Shown: piece by piece, positions 32,512-41,545 of the stretch
Layout of the letters: the number at the start of each line of letters is the position of its first letter
Position numbering within the stretch: position 1 is the first letter of the stretch
Assembly: GCF_034670125.1 (NCBI RefSeq)
Contig: NZ_JAXMOC010000002.1
Location: 310,001 to 374,000 of the forward strand
Direction: 5' to 3'
DNA: 64,000 nt
Source of the DNA: Maricaulis sp034670125
GTDB taxonomy: Bacteria; Pseudomonadota; Alphaproteobacteria; Caulobacterales; Maricaulaceae
The notes under the pieces: generated by a model
What the model was told of the DNA's origin: nothing
The model's database searches: none
Seen by the model: the letters and a program-made list of their open reading frames with translations, nothing else
Program-made: the position numbers and the translations under genes

Positions 32512-34899
32512 TTAGAACCCTGTTCGAGTGCTGAACCGGAAGAACTCGGCCCTGTCATAGTCTTCACGGAGGAAGGCTTGAGCAAAGTCGAACCGCACCG
32601 GTCCGAATGGTGAATCCCAGAAGATGCTCAGGCCGGCCGACGCACGCAGCGCCAAATCATCAACCGTGAACACCGATTGTGTTCCCTCGTCTACCTGATC
32701 GGCCGAGTCCAGCATGCCAAGCGTGCCGAATTCGGTGAACAGGCTCCCTCTCACCCCGTATTGCTCGGGCAAACCGAGCGGGAATGAGACTTCCAGTGCA
32801 CCCACTGCATAAAGCCTGCCACCCAGGGCATCACCCCGGATCAGCTCGCCCGTATTGGGATCACGCGACACGGCGCGCGGGCCAATACCGGCGACTTCAA
32901 AGCCGCGGAATGAGTTTCCGCCCTTGAAGAAGCGATCATTGATCCGAACCGAGTCTCCGCCCCATGGCAGGACGAAGCCACCGTTCATCGTAAAGCTGGC
33001 GACCACCTCATTGCCGAGTAGACCCGGGAAGAATGGCCGATATATGGCGCCGTTGAATTCCGAGCGGACATAGCGAACATCGCCGCCAATACCCGCAAAT
33101 CCCTGCGTAAACTGAAGCCGGTAACCATTGCTCGGCTCCACCGGGTCATTCAGGCGCGACCAGTTCAGCGTATAGGTGAGAACCGAGGTGACCCGGCTTC
33201 CGGCCTGGTTGATCAGAGCCGAGGACGCAGAGGAGAACACCAGGACATTATCGGTCCGGTAGGTGTAGCCCAGCTGCAGATTGGTCGACGCGGTGACCGG
33301 GAAACCCAGCCGCAGGCTGGCGCCGGTTGACTCGGTTTGGAACGAAGCTTCGGACAGGAAGTCGGAATTGACCCGAAACAGGTCAAAGCCGGCGGCCAGG
33401 TTGCGGTCCAGGAAGCGCGGTTCGGTAAAGCGAATATCCAGCGATTCGCGGTTCGACGAGGCGGAAATCCTGAAACGCAGGAACTGACCCCGACCACGCA
33501 GGTTCCGTTCCGAGATCGACAGATCGATCAGGAAGGAGTCGGTCGAGGAGAAACCGGCACCGAAGGCCAGCTCGCCCGTCGGTTGTTCGGTCACGGCGAC
33601 ATTGACGCGAGCACGGTCCGGGGCCGAGCCCGGGGTCTCTTCAACTTCGACATCCTCGAAGAAGCCGAGACGCCGGATATTGTTGCGGGACCGGTCGATC
33701 AGGACCTGATTGAAGGCGTCGCCCTCGACAATATCGAGTTCGCGGCGGATCACCTGATCCAGTGTCCGTGTGTTCCCGGAGATATCGATGCGTTCGATAT
33801 AGACCCGCGGGCCCTCATCGATCACGAATTCGACGTCAACGGTCCGGTCTTCGCGATTACGGGTGGTCAGCGGACGGATGTTGACGAAGGCGTAACCCGC
33901 TGCACCGGCCGAGAAGGTCAGCGCGTCAATACTGTCCTCGATCAACTGCCCCTGGAAGAGATCACCTTCCTGGACCGGCAGGATCGCCTGCAGGAATTCC
34001 GGATTGAGATCGGGGATTTCGGTCGAGACCGTGACGTTGCCGAAATTGTAGATCTCGCCTTCATCGATCGTGACCGTGATGTAGAAATCACGCTGATCGG
34101 GCGTCAGTTCGGCCACCGCAGAAAGAACGCGGAAATTGGCATAACCCTGGTTCGAGTAGAACTGACGCAACAGTTCGCGGTCATATTCCAGACGGTCCGG
34201 ATCGTAATTGTCGTTGGACGAGAAGAAGCGCCACCAACGCGATTCGCGCGTCACCAGTTCGCGGCGCAAACGGCGGTCCGAATAGCTCTCATTGCCGATG
34301 AAGTTGATCCGGCGCACGCCGGTAACCGGACCTTCGGAAATCTCGAAAATCAGATCGACGCGGTTTTGCGGCTGCTCGACGATCTTCGGGGTCACGGTCG
34401 CGGCAAAGCGTCCGGAACGCCGATAGACCTCGATGATGCGCTGCACATCCGACTGCACCCGTGAGCGGGTGAAGATGGCGCGCGGCTGGGCCTGGATTTC
34501 GTCGGTGATCTTCTCGTCATCAATGGCGCTGTTCCCCTCGAGGATAACGCGGTTGATGATCGGGTTTTCCTGGACCCGGACGATCACGATCTCGCCGCGA
34601 TCCTCCATCTGCACATCCGAGAACAGGCCGGTGGCAAACAGGGTCTGGATCGACAGGTTGACCAGTCGGGTATCGAAGGGCTGGCCCGGTTGCAGCAGCA
34701 GATAGGACAGGACCGTATCGGCCTCGACCCGCTGATTGCCCTCAACCAGGATTTGCCGGACCAGCGGGGCAGCAGCAGGCTGCTGCACCTCGGTCTGGGC
34801 CGTTGCGGGAACTTCCGCACCCGATTGTTGTGCCGACGCTATGGTCGCCACACTCACAGTCATCAGGGCTGCGAAGAGCACACGCAGAACACTCACCAT
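32512..34899 (-). CDS. bamA: Outer-membrane protein assembly factor BamA
   Basis: Central component of the BAM complex that inserts beta-barrels into the outer membrane. It has 795 residues: signal peptide (1-23, ending SVATIASAQ), five POTRA domains (about 45-440; the first begins PLVRQILVEGNQRVEADTVLSYL) and a 16-strand barrel from about 450. The late segment GGNSFRGFEVAGIGPR is the conserved (V/I)RG(Y/F) loop of Omp85 proteins. It ends with an aromatic residue (RTGF), as expected for a BAM substrate. It lies between rseP and skp, the standard order. Confidence 0.96.
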   Translation of the reverse strand: MVSVLRVLFAALMTVSVATIASAQQSGAEVPATAQTEVQQPAAAPLVRQILVEGNQRVEADTVLSYLLLQPGQPFDTRLVNLSIQTLFATGLFSDVQMEDRGEIVIVRVQENPIINRVILEGNSAIDDEKITDEIQAQPRAIFTRSRVQSDVQRIIEVYRRSGRFAATVTPKIVEQPQNRVDLIFEISEGPVTGVRRINFIGNESYSDRRLRRELVTRESRWWRFFSSNDNYDPDRLEYDRELLRQFYSNQGYANFRVLSAVAELTPDQRDFYITVTIDEGEIYNFGNVTVSTEIPDLNPEFLQAILPVQEGDLFQGQLIEDSIDALTFSAGAAGYAFVNIRPLTTRNREDRTVDVEFVIDEGPRVYIERIDISGNTRTLDQVIRRELDIVEGDAFNQVLIDRSRNNIRRLGFFEDVEVEETPGSAPDRARVNVAVTEQPTGELAFGAGFSSTDSFLIDLSISERNLRGRGQFLRFRISASSNRESLDIRFTEPRFLDRNLAAGFDLFRVNSDFLSEASFQTESTGASLRLGFPVTASTNLQLGYTYRTDNVLVFSSASSALINQAGSRVTSVLTYTLNWSRLNDPVEPSNGYRLQFTQGFAGIGGDVRYVRSEFNGAIYRPFFPGLLGNEVVASFTMNGGFVLPWGGDSVRINDRFFKGGNSFRGFEVAGIGPRAVSRDPNTGELIRGDALGGRLYAVGALEVSFPLGLPEQYGVRGSLFTEFGTLGMLDSADQVDEGTQSVFTVDDLALRASAGLSIFWDSPFGPVRFDFAQAFLREDYDRAEFFRFSTRTGF

Positions 34900-34936
34900 G
34901 GAAGATCGCCGCTTGCTGGGCCCGGTCAGTTGCTCA

Positions 34937-36379
34937 CTAGAACCACTGGCTGAGCTTGTAATTTATATCATTCCAGGTCGCTACAAGCATCAAACCGAGC
35001 ACGAAAACAAGCCCCACCCGGAAACCGAGTGCTTGCGCCTTCATGCTCAGCGGACGTCGTGCCACCGCTTCATAGCCGTAATACACCAAATGCCCGCCGT
35101 CGAGGATGGGTATCGGTAGAAGATTGACCAATCCCAGTCCGACGGACAGCACGCCGGCCAGGTTTATGAGGTTCACGAGCAGCGCACGCGCGGCGTCAAA
35201 GGCACTGCTATGGCCTTCTATGGAACGCTGCGCCACCTGCCCGGCGGCGGTCGCGATACCAAGCGGGCCATTGAGAAGCTCCGGCGAAGCGCGGCCGGTC
35301 ACGATGTTTGTGACGTAATCAACTGTTGTGGAAACAACAGCACCCGTCTGGCCGATCCCGTATCCGACTGCCTCGATCGGATTATAACGGCGATACTCAA
35401 CAAACCGGCCGGCCGACAACATCCCGAGCCTGGCATAGGCCGGTGATACATTCGTGGCCCCTTCGGGTGTGTCCCGCGGCTCGACTGTCAGGCTTAAAAC
35501 CTGATCGCCGCGCTCAACCCCGACATCAAATGCGTCAACAGCAAGGGCAACGAACTGGCTGAATTGCTGGAAGCTGACGACGGCCTCATCCCCGATCGAT
35601 ATAATCCGGTCACCGACCTGGAATCCGGCCTGCGCGGCGGGGCCGGCGTTTTCGATCCCTCCGATGACAGGTTCGGAAAAAGCCTGGATGCCAAGCTGGG
35701 GCAAGCGCCGCGAGCCTCCGAACTCGTCTTCCACGGTATTTCGAGCCGCCACCATCTGCAGCGGGATGACCGTGCCGTCCCGCTCGATTTCAACGGACAG
35801 CTCACTGGTCCCGCTGGAAATCACGATCCGCATGATGTCGTTGAAGGCTCGAACCTCGCGCCCGTCGATGGCAACGACCCGGTCTCCAACCTGAATCCCC
35901 GCGCTGGCGGCCGGAGACTCTGCGACAACCGCTCCGACGACAGGCTGCAGCTCGCGATTGCCGAGGGTCAGCGACAGGCCGGCAAAGATGGTAATGGCCA
36001 AAATGAAATTCGCGATCGGCCCTGCCGCCGTAATGAAAGCGCGCTGCCAGATCGGTTTGAAGTGATAGCAGCGGTCCGCCGCCTCCCCCATCTGCGCGCG
36101 TAGCTGCGCCAGCTTGTCGGCATCGGGTTCGCTGGCCGCGCCGGCATCACCGAGGAATTTCACATATCCGCCCAGCGGCAGGGCCGCGACGCGCCACACC
36201 GTGCCGCGCTTGTCCCGCCATGAGAACAGGGTCGGGCCAAAGCCCATCGAGAAGGCTTCCGCGTGTACACCGCAAAAGCGGCCCGCCCAATAATGGCCAA
36301 GCTCGTGAATCACGACGACAATCGAGATCAGGAACACGAAGGAGAATATGGTCAGAAAGCCGTCGCCGATCAGGCTCAT
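34937..36379 (-). CDS. rseP: RIP metalloprotease RseP (site-2 protease)
   Basis: Intramembrane zinc protease that cleaves anti-sigma factors and remnant signal peptides. The protein has 480 residues. The zinc motif HELGH is at 25-29 in the first helix; the third ligand lies in LLPIPILDGGHLVYY near residue 430. Two PDZ domains lie between (about 145-225 and 235-320: SPAASAGIQVGDRVVAIDG, GPAAQAGFQVGDRIISIGD). Caulobacter calls the homologue MmpA, where it degrades PodJ; that link here is inference. It is followed by bamA after 37 bases. Confidence 0.95.
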   Translation of the reverse strand: MSLIGDGFLTIFSFVFLISIVVVIHELGHYWAGRFCGVHAEAFSMGFGPTLFSWRDKRGTVWRVAALPLGGYVKFLGDAGAASEPDADKLAQLRAQMGEAADRCYHFKPIWQRAFITAAGPIANFILAITIFAGLSLTLGNRELQPVVGAVVAESPAASAGIQVGDRVVAIDGREVRAFNDIMRIVISSGTSELSVEIERDGTVIPLQMVAARNTVEDEFGGSRRLPQLGIQAFSEPVIGGIENAGPAAQAGFQVGDRIISIGDEAVVSFQQFSQFVALAVDAFDVGVERGDQVLSLTVEPRDTPEGATNVSPAYARLGMLSAGRFVEYRRYNPIEAVGYGIGQTGAVVSTTVDYVTNIVTGRASPELLNGPLGIATAAGQVAQRSIEGHSSAFDAARALLVNLINLAGVLSVGLGLVNLLPIPILDGGHLVYYGYEAVARRPLSMKAQALGFRVGLVFVLGLMLVATWNDINYKLSQWF

Positions 36380-36396
36380 GTCAAAACTGTCCGTAA

Positions 36397-37587
36397 TTAG
36401 GGTTGAGTCTGGCGCTCGACCATCAAGTCCCGTGCCATCTGGCGCGCGCGATGATCAATCGCGAAAACATCTTCAAAAGCCGTTAGCGAGCGCGGCATGT
36501 CCGCATCGGAAAGGCTTCGGTCAAGAACCTGTTCAACGCCCGAGGCGATGTCAAGGAAGCCGATCCGGTCGGCCAGGAAGGCCTCGACCGCGATTTCATT
36601 GGCCGCATTCAATACCGCCGGGGCGATGCCGCCCGCTTCCATCACTTCGCGGGACAGGCGTATTGCCGGAAACCGGGTCAGGTCGGGTGGTTCGAAGTCC
36701 AGCCGGGCAATATCGGTCAGCCGGAGCCGCTCGACCGGCGCGGCCATACGCTGCGGCCAGGCCAGTGCGCTGGCGATCGGAGTGCGCATGTCCGGTGAAC
36801 CCAATTGCGCCAGCAAGGATCCATCGGCGTACTCGACCATGCCATGGACTATGGACTGCGGATGCACCACCACCTCGACGCGGCTTGGCGGCAGGTCGAA
36901 CAGCCAGCAGGCCTCGATGACTTCGAGGCCCTTGTTCATCATGGTAGCGCTGTCGATGGAGATCTTGGCACCCATCTCCCACGTCGGATGCGCCAGGGCG
37001 TCAGCGCGGCTGGCGCGGGCCATCGCCTCACGCGTCGCTTCCCGGAACGGGCCGCCGGACGCCGTCAGCGTGATCGAGCGGATTGCATTGCGCTGGGCCC
37101 GGTCAAAGACCTGAAAAACGGCATTGTGCTCGCTGTCGACCGGCAGCAGCGTCGTGCCACAGCGCGCCGCCTCATCCATGAACAGCGCGCCTGCACAAAC
37201 CAGGCACTCCTTGTTGGCGAAAGCCAGTGCCCGACCCTGCCGCAAGGCTGCCAGCGTCGGTTTCAGCCCCGCAGCGCCGACAATGGCCGCCATTGTCCAG
37301 TCGGCGTCCCGCGCCGCGACCTCACACACCGCCTCCTCGCCGACACAGATCTCGATCCCGGGATGGTCTTTCAGGGCCTGTTGCAGGGCCGCAGCCGCGT
37401 CCGGGTCGGCAATCGCGACGCACTCGGCGTCAAAGCGGATGGCCTGTCGGGCCAGCTCGGCGGCGTTGGTCTTTGCGGTCAGGGCGACGACCTTGTAGCG
37501 GCCAGGCTGCGCCCGACCGATCAGGTCCAGCGTGGCCAGACCGACCGAGCCGGTGGCGCCAAGCACAGAAATCCTGCGGGCGCTCAT
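36397..37587 (-). CDS. dxr: 1-deoxy-D-xylulose 5-phosphate reductoisomerase
   Basis: Second step of the MEP isoprenoid pathway, NADPH-dependent. It has 396 residues: NADPH fold with ISVLGATGSVGLATLDLI at the start, FANKECLVCAG, the metal/substrate region PVDSEHNAVFQ and ITLTASGGPFRE, and MGAKISIDSATMMNKGLEVIEA. ATG 37587 overlaps the cdsA stop (ATGA). Its product feeds the undecaprenyl chain made by UppS, encoded two genes upstream. Confidence 0.96.
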   Translation of the reverse strand: MSARRISVLGATGSVGLATLDLIGRAQPGRYKVVALTAKTNAAELARQAIRFDAECVAIADPDAAAALQQALKDHPGIEICVGEEAVCEVAARDADWTMAAIVGAAGLKPTLAALRQGRALAFANKECLVCAGALFMDEAARCGTTLLPVDSEHNAVFQVFDRAQRNAIRSITLTASGGPFREATREAMARASRADALAHPTWEMGAKISIDSATMMNKGLEVIEACWLFDLPPSRVEVVVHPQSIVHGMVEYADGSLLAQLGSPDMRTPIASALAWPQRMAAPVERLRLTDIARLDFEPPDLTRFPAIRLSREVMEAGGIAPAVLNAANEIAVEAFLADRIGFLDIASGVEQVLDRSLSDADMPRSLTAFEDVFAIDHRARQMARDLMVERQTQP

Positions 37588-38387
37588 GACGGCACCCATT
37601 CAAGCGGCCACAGGCGTGCCGACAGGACCGCCGCGATAACTGCCAGCATCAGGGCATCCACCCGATCGAGAACGCCGCCATGGCCCGGGATGAGCGTGCC
37701 TGAATCCTTGACCCCGAAACTGCGTTTGAAGACTGACATGGCCAGATCCCCGCCCACTGAGGCCAGGGCCACCAGCACCGCAAAGGGAAGCACATTCATC
37801 GGCTGCAATCCGAAGAGCAGCCCGGCAGCCAGCCCCGCCGCTGCGCCGGCGACCACACCGGCGACAAAGCCCGACCAGGTTTTCTTGGGGCTGGCCTGCG
37901 GCAGCAATTTGGGGCCGCCGACCCAGGTGCCGACCAGATAGGCGAGGCTGTCGGCCGCCCAGACCACGGCGAACAGAAGGACGACCGCCTTCAGTCCGTG
38001 ATCAGCGTCGGCGCGCATCGATGCCAGAAGCGCCGCCGACAAGGAGACATAGAGAACACCGAGCACTTCGCTCGACCAGCCGCGCCGCCAGCGCTCTATC
38101 CCGCTTGCCAAAGTGCCCGCTGCGCCCCAGGCGAGCGCATCCAGCACACTCGTCTGACCGGCCAGGAGCACCGTCCCGGAGGCTGTTGCACAGGCAATGG
38201 CATAAGCGACCGGCGGAGCGTCGCGGTCCGACATGTGGATCCATTCCCAGGCCATGGCCGCCGCGAAGGCGGCGACCCAGGCGGTGAAGGCCAGGTCACC
38301 CACATACAGCAGCACGACCGCAAGCGGACCGAGTATCAGGGCGGAAATGAGACGACGCCGGAAGACCGGATCACGCGGCGCCGGCAT
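37584..38387 (-). CDS. cdsA: Phosphatidate cytidylyltransferase
   Basis: Makes CDP-diacylglycerol for phospholipid synthesis. It is a 267-residue integral membrane protein with about eight helices. The C-terminal CdsA signature is present in modified form: SPKKTWSGFVAG and later KRSFGVKDSGTLIPGHGGVLDRVDAL. I chose ATG 38387 because GGAGG lies at the proper distance; ATG 38399 is four codons upstream. Either start overlaps the uppS end. Confidence 0.94.
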   Translation of the reverse strand: MPAPRDPVFRRRLISALILGPLAVVLLYVGDLAFTAWVAAFAAAMAWEWIHMSDRDAPPVAYAIACATASGTVLLAGQTSVLDALAWGAAGTLASGIERWRRGWSSEVLGVLYVSLSAALLASMRADADHGLKAVVLLFAVVWAADSLAYLVGTWVGGPKLLPQASPKKTWSGFVAGVVAGAAAGLAAGLLFGLQPMNVLPFAVLVALASVGGDLAMSVFKRSFGVKDSGTLIPGHGGVLDRVDALMLAVIAAVLSARLWPLEWVPS

Positions 38388-39108
38388 CAACGCCTCCATA
38401 ACGCCGGACACGCTGATGGTATGTGTCGACGGCCCGGGCGAGGTCGTCGCGCGAGAAATCAGGCCACAAGGCGTCGACAAAGACCAGTTCGGCGTAAGCG
38501 GCCTGCCACAGGAGGAAATTCGATATGCGTTGTTCGCCGCTGGTTCGGATCATCAAATCCACATCGGGAAGGGCCGCGGTGTCGAGGAAGTGGCCCAGGC
38601 GGGCCTCGTCAAGGGTCGCCGGGTCCAGGCGGCCGTCAGCGACATCCTGGGCCACGGCCTGGCAGGCGCGCAGGATTTCGTCGCGACCGCCATAGTTGAA
38701 TGCGATGGTCAGGTGGAAGGCGTCATTGTCGCGGGTGCGCGCTTCCGCCCGATCAATGATTGCGACCAGATCGGGCCCGAGATTATCACGACGCCCGATG
38801 ACACGTACCCTCACGCCGCGCCGGGCCAGACCCTCCAGGTCAGCTTCGACATAGAGTTTGAGCAATTCGAAAAGGGCGCCGACCTCGTCGGCCGGCCGGC
38901 TCCAGTTCTCGGTCGAGAATGAAAAAAGCGTGAGATAGCGAATGCCCAGTTCGCCCGCATGCTCGACAATATTGCGGACCGTCTCCACACCCCGCTTGTG
39001 GCCGAATGAGCGCGGTCTCCCACGCGCCTTCGCCCACCGTCCATTGCCGTCCATGATGATGGCGGTATGCCATGGCCCCGGCGTGCCTGCGGAAGCGTCG
39101 TCACTCAT
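38371..39108 (-). CDS. uppS: Undecaprenyl diphosphate synthase (cis-prenyltransferase)
   Basis: Builds the C55 lipid carrier for peptidoglycan and O-antigen. It has 245 residues with the catalytic aspartate at residue 20 in AIIMDGNGRWAKARG, then GHKRGVETVRNIVEHAGELGIRYLTLFSFSTENW, and the C-terminal DLMIRTSGEQRISNFLLWQAAYAELVF, all hallmark cis-prenyltransferase regions. It lies between frr and cdsA in the standard order; its end overlaps cdsA. Confidence 0.96.
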   Translation of the reverse strand: MSDDASAGTPGPWHTAIIMDGNGRWAKARGRPRSFGHKRGVETVRNIVEHAGELGIRYLTLFSFSTENWSRPADEVGALFELLKLYVEADLEGLARRGVRVRVIGRRDNLGPDLVAIIDRAEARTRDNDAFHLTIAFNYGGRDEILRACQAVAQDVADGRLDPATLDEARLGHFLDTAALPDVDLMIRTSGEQRISNFLLWQAAYAELVFVDALWPDFSRDDLARAVDTYHQRVRRYGGVDAGAA

Positions 39109-39133
39109 TCATTCGCTCCGCCAAACGGGATAA

Positions 39134-39694
39134 TCAGACCTGCATGATCTCTTCTTGCTTGGACTTCAGGCTTTCATCAATCCGCTTGATGGCGTCATTG
39201 GTGAGTTTCTGCACGTCCTCGGAAAAGGCTTTTTGTTCGTCCTCGGACAGGTCGCCATCCTTTTCCATCTTTTTCAGCGCGTCCATGCCGTCACGCCGCA
39301 CATTGCGCACGGCAACACGCGCATGCTCGGCATAGCTGCCGGCCAGTTTGGCAATTTCGGCCCGGCGTTCCTCGTTGAGCGGCGGGATCGGAATGCGCAG
39401 CAGCTGGCCTTCCATCACCGGGTTGAGCCCGATGCCGGAATTGCGAATGGCCTTGTCGACGGCGCCAACCATGCCCTTGTCCCACACCTGCAGCGTGATC
39501 ATGCGCGGTTCGGGAACCGAGATATTGCCAAGCTGGTTGATCGGTGTCGGCGTGCCATAGGCTTCGACCTTGATCGGCTCGAGCAGGCCGGCGCTGGCGC
39601 GCCCGGTCCGCAATCCGGCGAATTCCTTGCGCAGGGCCTCGATGGCCCCGTCCATGCGCCGCTTCAGATCGTTTTCGTCATACTCGTCGCTCAT
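39134..39694 (-). CDS. frr: Ribosome recycling factor
   Basis: Splits post-termination ribosomes together with EF-G. The protein has 186 residues with the tRNA-like two-domain pattern: LKRRMDGAIEALRKEFAGLRTGRASAGLLEPIKVEAYG, PINQLGNISVPEPRMI and the C-terminal RRDGMDALKKMEKDGDLSEDE. It follows pyrH by 36 bases and precedes uppS by 25. Confidence 0.97.
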   Translation of the reverse strand: MSDEYDENDLKRRMDGAIEALRKEFAGLRTGRASAGLLEPIKVEAYGTPTPINQLGNISVPEPRMITLQVWDKGMVGAVDKAIRNSGIGLNPVMEGQLLRIPIPPLNEERRAEIAKLAGSYAEHARVAVRNVRRDGMDALKKMEKDGDLSEDEQKAFSEDVQKLTNDAIKRIDESLKSKQEEIMQV

Positions 39695-39730
39695 GGCGTT
39701 TTCGCTCTTTCCTGGGTCAGCCGGCGCGCA

Positions 39731-40522
39731 TCAGACGGTGGCGGCGTCCGGCTTCATCTTGCCGATCATGGTGCACTTGCCCTCCCCGGCCAGTACACGG
39801 GCAAGACCATTGGTCTTGTGAATGTCGAACACGACAATCGGTATCGCATTTTCACGCATCAACGTCACCGCCGACGCATCCATCACCCGCAGGTCCCGGG
39901 TCAGGACGTCGAGGTAGTCAAGCTGGTCATACCGTTCGGCATCCGGATTGGTGCGCGGATCATCGGAGTAGACGCCATCGACCTGGGTGCCCTTGAGGAG
40001 GGCGTCGCAGCCCATCTCTGCCGCCCGCAAAGCGGCGGCGGTGTCGGTGGTGAAAAAGGGATTGCCGGTCCCGGCGGCGAAAATCACCACTCGGCCCTTT
40101 TCCATGTGCCGGGTCGCGCGGCGCCGGATATAGGGCTCGCAGACTGTCGTCATGGGAATGGCGGACTGGACCCGGGTCTGAACGCCGATGCGTTCCAGCG
40201 AGGTCTGCATGGCCAGGGCATTCATGACAGTGGCCAGCATGCCCATATAGTCGGCAGCGGCGCGGTCCATGCCCTTGGCGGCGCCGGACAGGCCCCGGAA
40301 GATGTTGCCGCCGCCAATAACGAGGCACATCTCGGTCCCGCCCTTCACGGCTGCGGCGACTTCGCGCGCAATCCGGTCAGCGGTATCAATGTCGATGCCA
40401 TAATTCTGGGAGCCCATGAGGGCCTCGCCAGAGACTTTGAGCAGTACACGCCGGAATTTCGGCGCGCCCGCTTGGCCATCAGCCGGCCCGGATGCAGAGG
40501 AATCAGTCACGGCGTGCAGCAT
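39731..40522 (-). CDS. pyrH: UMP kinase
   Basis: Phosphorylates UMP to UDP; hexameric amino-acid-kinase fold, allosterically controlled by GTP and UTP in the family. It has up to 263 residues: RVLLKVSGEALMGSQNYGID, VIGGGNIFRGL, AAGTGNPFFTTDTAAALRA and the segment DVLTRDLRVMDASAVTL. The start is ATG 40522 or GTG 40510; neither has a ribosome-binding site, because a strong hairpin (40528-40557) occupies that place, which may affect expression. The first 20 residues are not conserved in the family. Confidence 0.94.
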   Translation of the reverse strand: MLHAVTDSSASGPADGQAGAPKFRRVLLKVSGEALMGSQNYGIDIDTADRIAREVAAAVKGGTEMCLVIGGGNIFRGLSGAAKGMDRAAADYMGMLATVMNALAMQTSLERIGVQTRVQSAIPMTTVCEPYIRRRATRHMEKGRVVIFAAGTGNPFFTTDTAAALRAAEMGCDALLKGTQVDGVYSDDPRTNPDAERYDQLDYLDVLTRDLRVMDASAVTLMRENAIPIVVFDIHKTNGLARVLAGEGKCTMIGKMKPDAATV

Positions 40523-40523
40523 A

Positions 40524-40560
40524 TAGAAAGCGGCGGCGCTGGAAAGCGCCGCCGCTTGTT
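40524..40560 (-). terminator. Strong hairpin between tsf and pyrH (terminator or attenuator)
   Basis: A perfect 13-base stem (AAGCGGCGGCGCT / AGCGCCGCCGCTT) with a 4-base loop starts 16 bases after the tsf stop. On the minus strand it is followed by TCTATATG, where the ATG is the pyrH start. It probably ends most rpsB-tsf transcripts and hides the pyrH translation start. Confidence 0.75.
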
Positions 40561-40572
40561 GTCAGACAGGGA

Positions 40573-41511
40573 TCAGGATTGGCCGGAAGCCGCAGCCACT
40601 TCAGCGGCAAAGTCTTCCTCGGGGCCCTTCTCGACGCCTTCACCCAGGGCCATGCGGACAAAGCCCGAAATGGTGACCGGGGTGCCAAGATCCTTGGCAG
40701 CGGCTTCGAGAACCTGCTCGATGGTGTTGTCCGGGTCCATGACGAAGGCCTGCTTGAGCAGCACGACTTCCTCATAGAATTTACGCATGCGGCCCTCGAC
40801 CATCTTTTCGATGATCGCGTCCGGCTTGCCAGCCTGGCGGGCCTGGTCGGCGAAGACTTCGCGTTCCTTGTCGGCAATGGCGCTGTCGACACCATCGATA
40901 TCGACCGACACGGCCACGGCCGGAGAACCGGCTGCCACGTGCATGGCGATCTTGCGGCCCAACTCAGCCAGCTTGTCCTTGTCGCCATCCGACTTGAGGC
41001 CGACCAGCACGCCGATGGCGCCCATGTCGGTCGCTGCCGGATTGTGCACATAGGAGGCCACCACGCCCGGCTCGGCCACGACGACCGCAGCACGGCGCAG
41101 GGCCATGTTCTCACCGATCGTGGCGATCAGGTTGGTCAGGTGATCCTCGACCGTGGAACCGCCAGACGTGGACGCCGCCTTGATCTCGGCGACATCACCG
41201 CTACCGCCAATGGCGAGCGCGGCGATTTCCTTGACGGCGGTCTGGAACTTTTCGTTCCGGGCCACGAAATCGGTTTCGGAATTGACTTCCACAACGGCGC
41301 CCTGGCCACCCTTGGTGGAGACAGCCACGAGGCCTTCAGCGGCGACGCGGTCAGCCTTTTTGGCAGCCTTGGACAGGCCCTTCTTGCGCAGCCAGTCAAC
41401 GGCCGCCTCGAAGTCACCATCGGTCTCGCCGAGCGCCTTCTTGCAGTCCATCATGCCTACGCCGGTTTTGTCGCGCAGTTGCTTCACGAGAGCAGCGGTA
41501 ATGCCAGCCAT
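40573..41511 (-). CDS. tsf: Elongation factor Ts
   Basis: Nucleotide exchange factor for EF-Tu. It has 312 residues. The N-terminal UBA-like domain has ALVKQLRDKTGVGMMDCKKALGETDGDFEAAVDWLRKKG, then the dimerisation and core domains with VEVNSETDFVARNEKF. It follows rpsB by 34 bases in the universal rpsB-tsf pair and ends just before the strong hairpin at 40524-40560. Confidence 0.97.
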   Translation of the reverse strand: MAGITAALVKQLRDKTGVGMMDCKKALGETDGDFEAAVDWLRKKGLSKAAKKADRVAAEGLVAVSTKGGQGAVVEVNSETDFVARNEKFQTAVKEIAALAIGGSGDVAEIKAASTSGGSTVEDHLTNLIATIGENMALRRAAVVVAEPGVVASYVHNPAATDMGAIGVLVGLKSDGDKDKLAELGRKIAMHVAAGSPAVAVSVDIDGVDSAIADKEREVFADQARQAGKPDAIIEKMVEGRMRKFYEEVVLLKQAFVMDPDNTIEQVLEAAAKDLGTPVTISGFVRMALGEGVEKGPEEDFAAEVAAASGQS

Positions 41512-41545
41512 CGGTTTCTCCTGAATTTCGCTTTGGATCGAAGTC

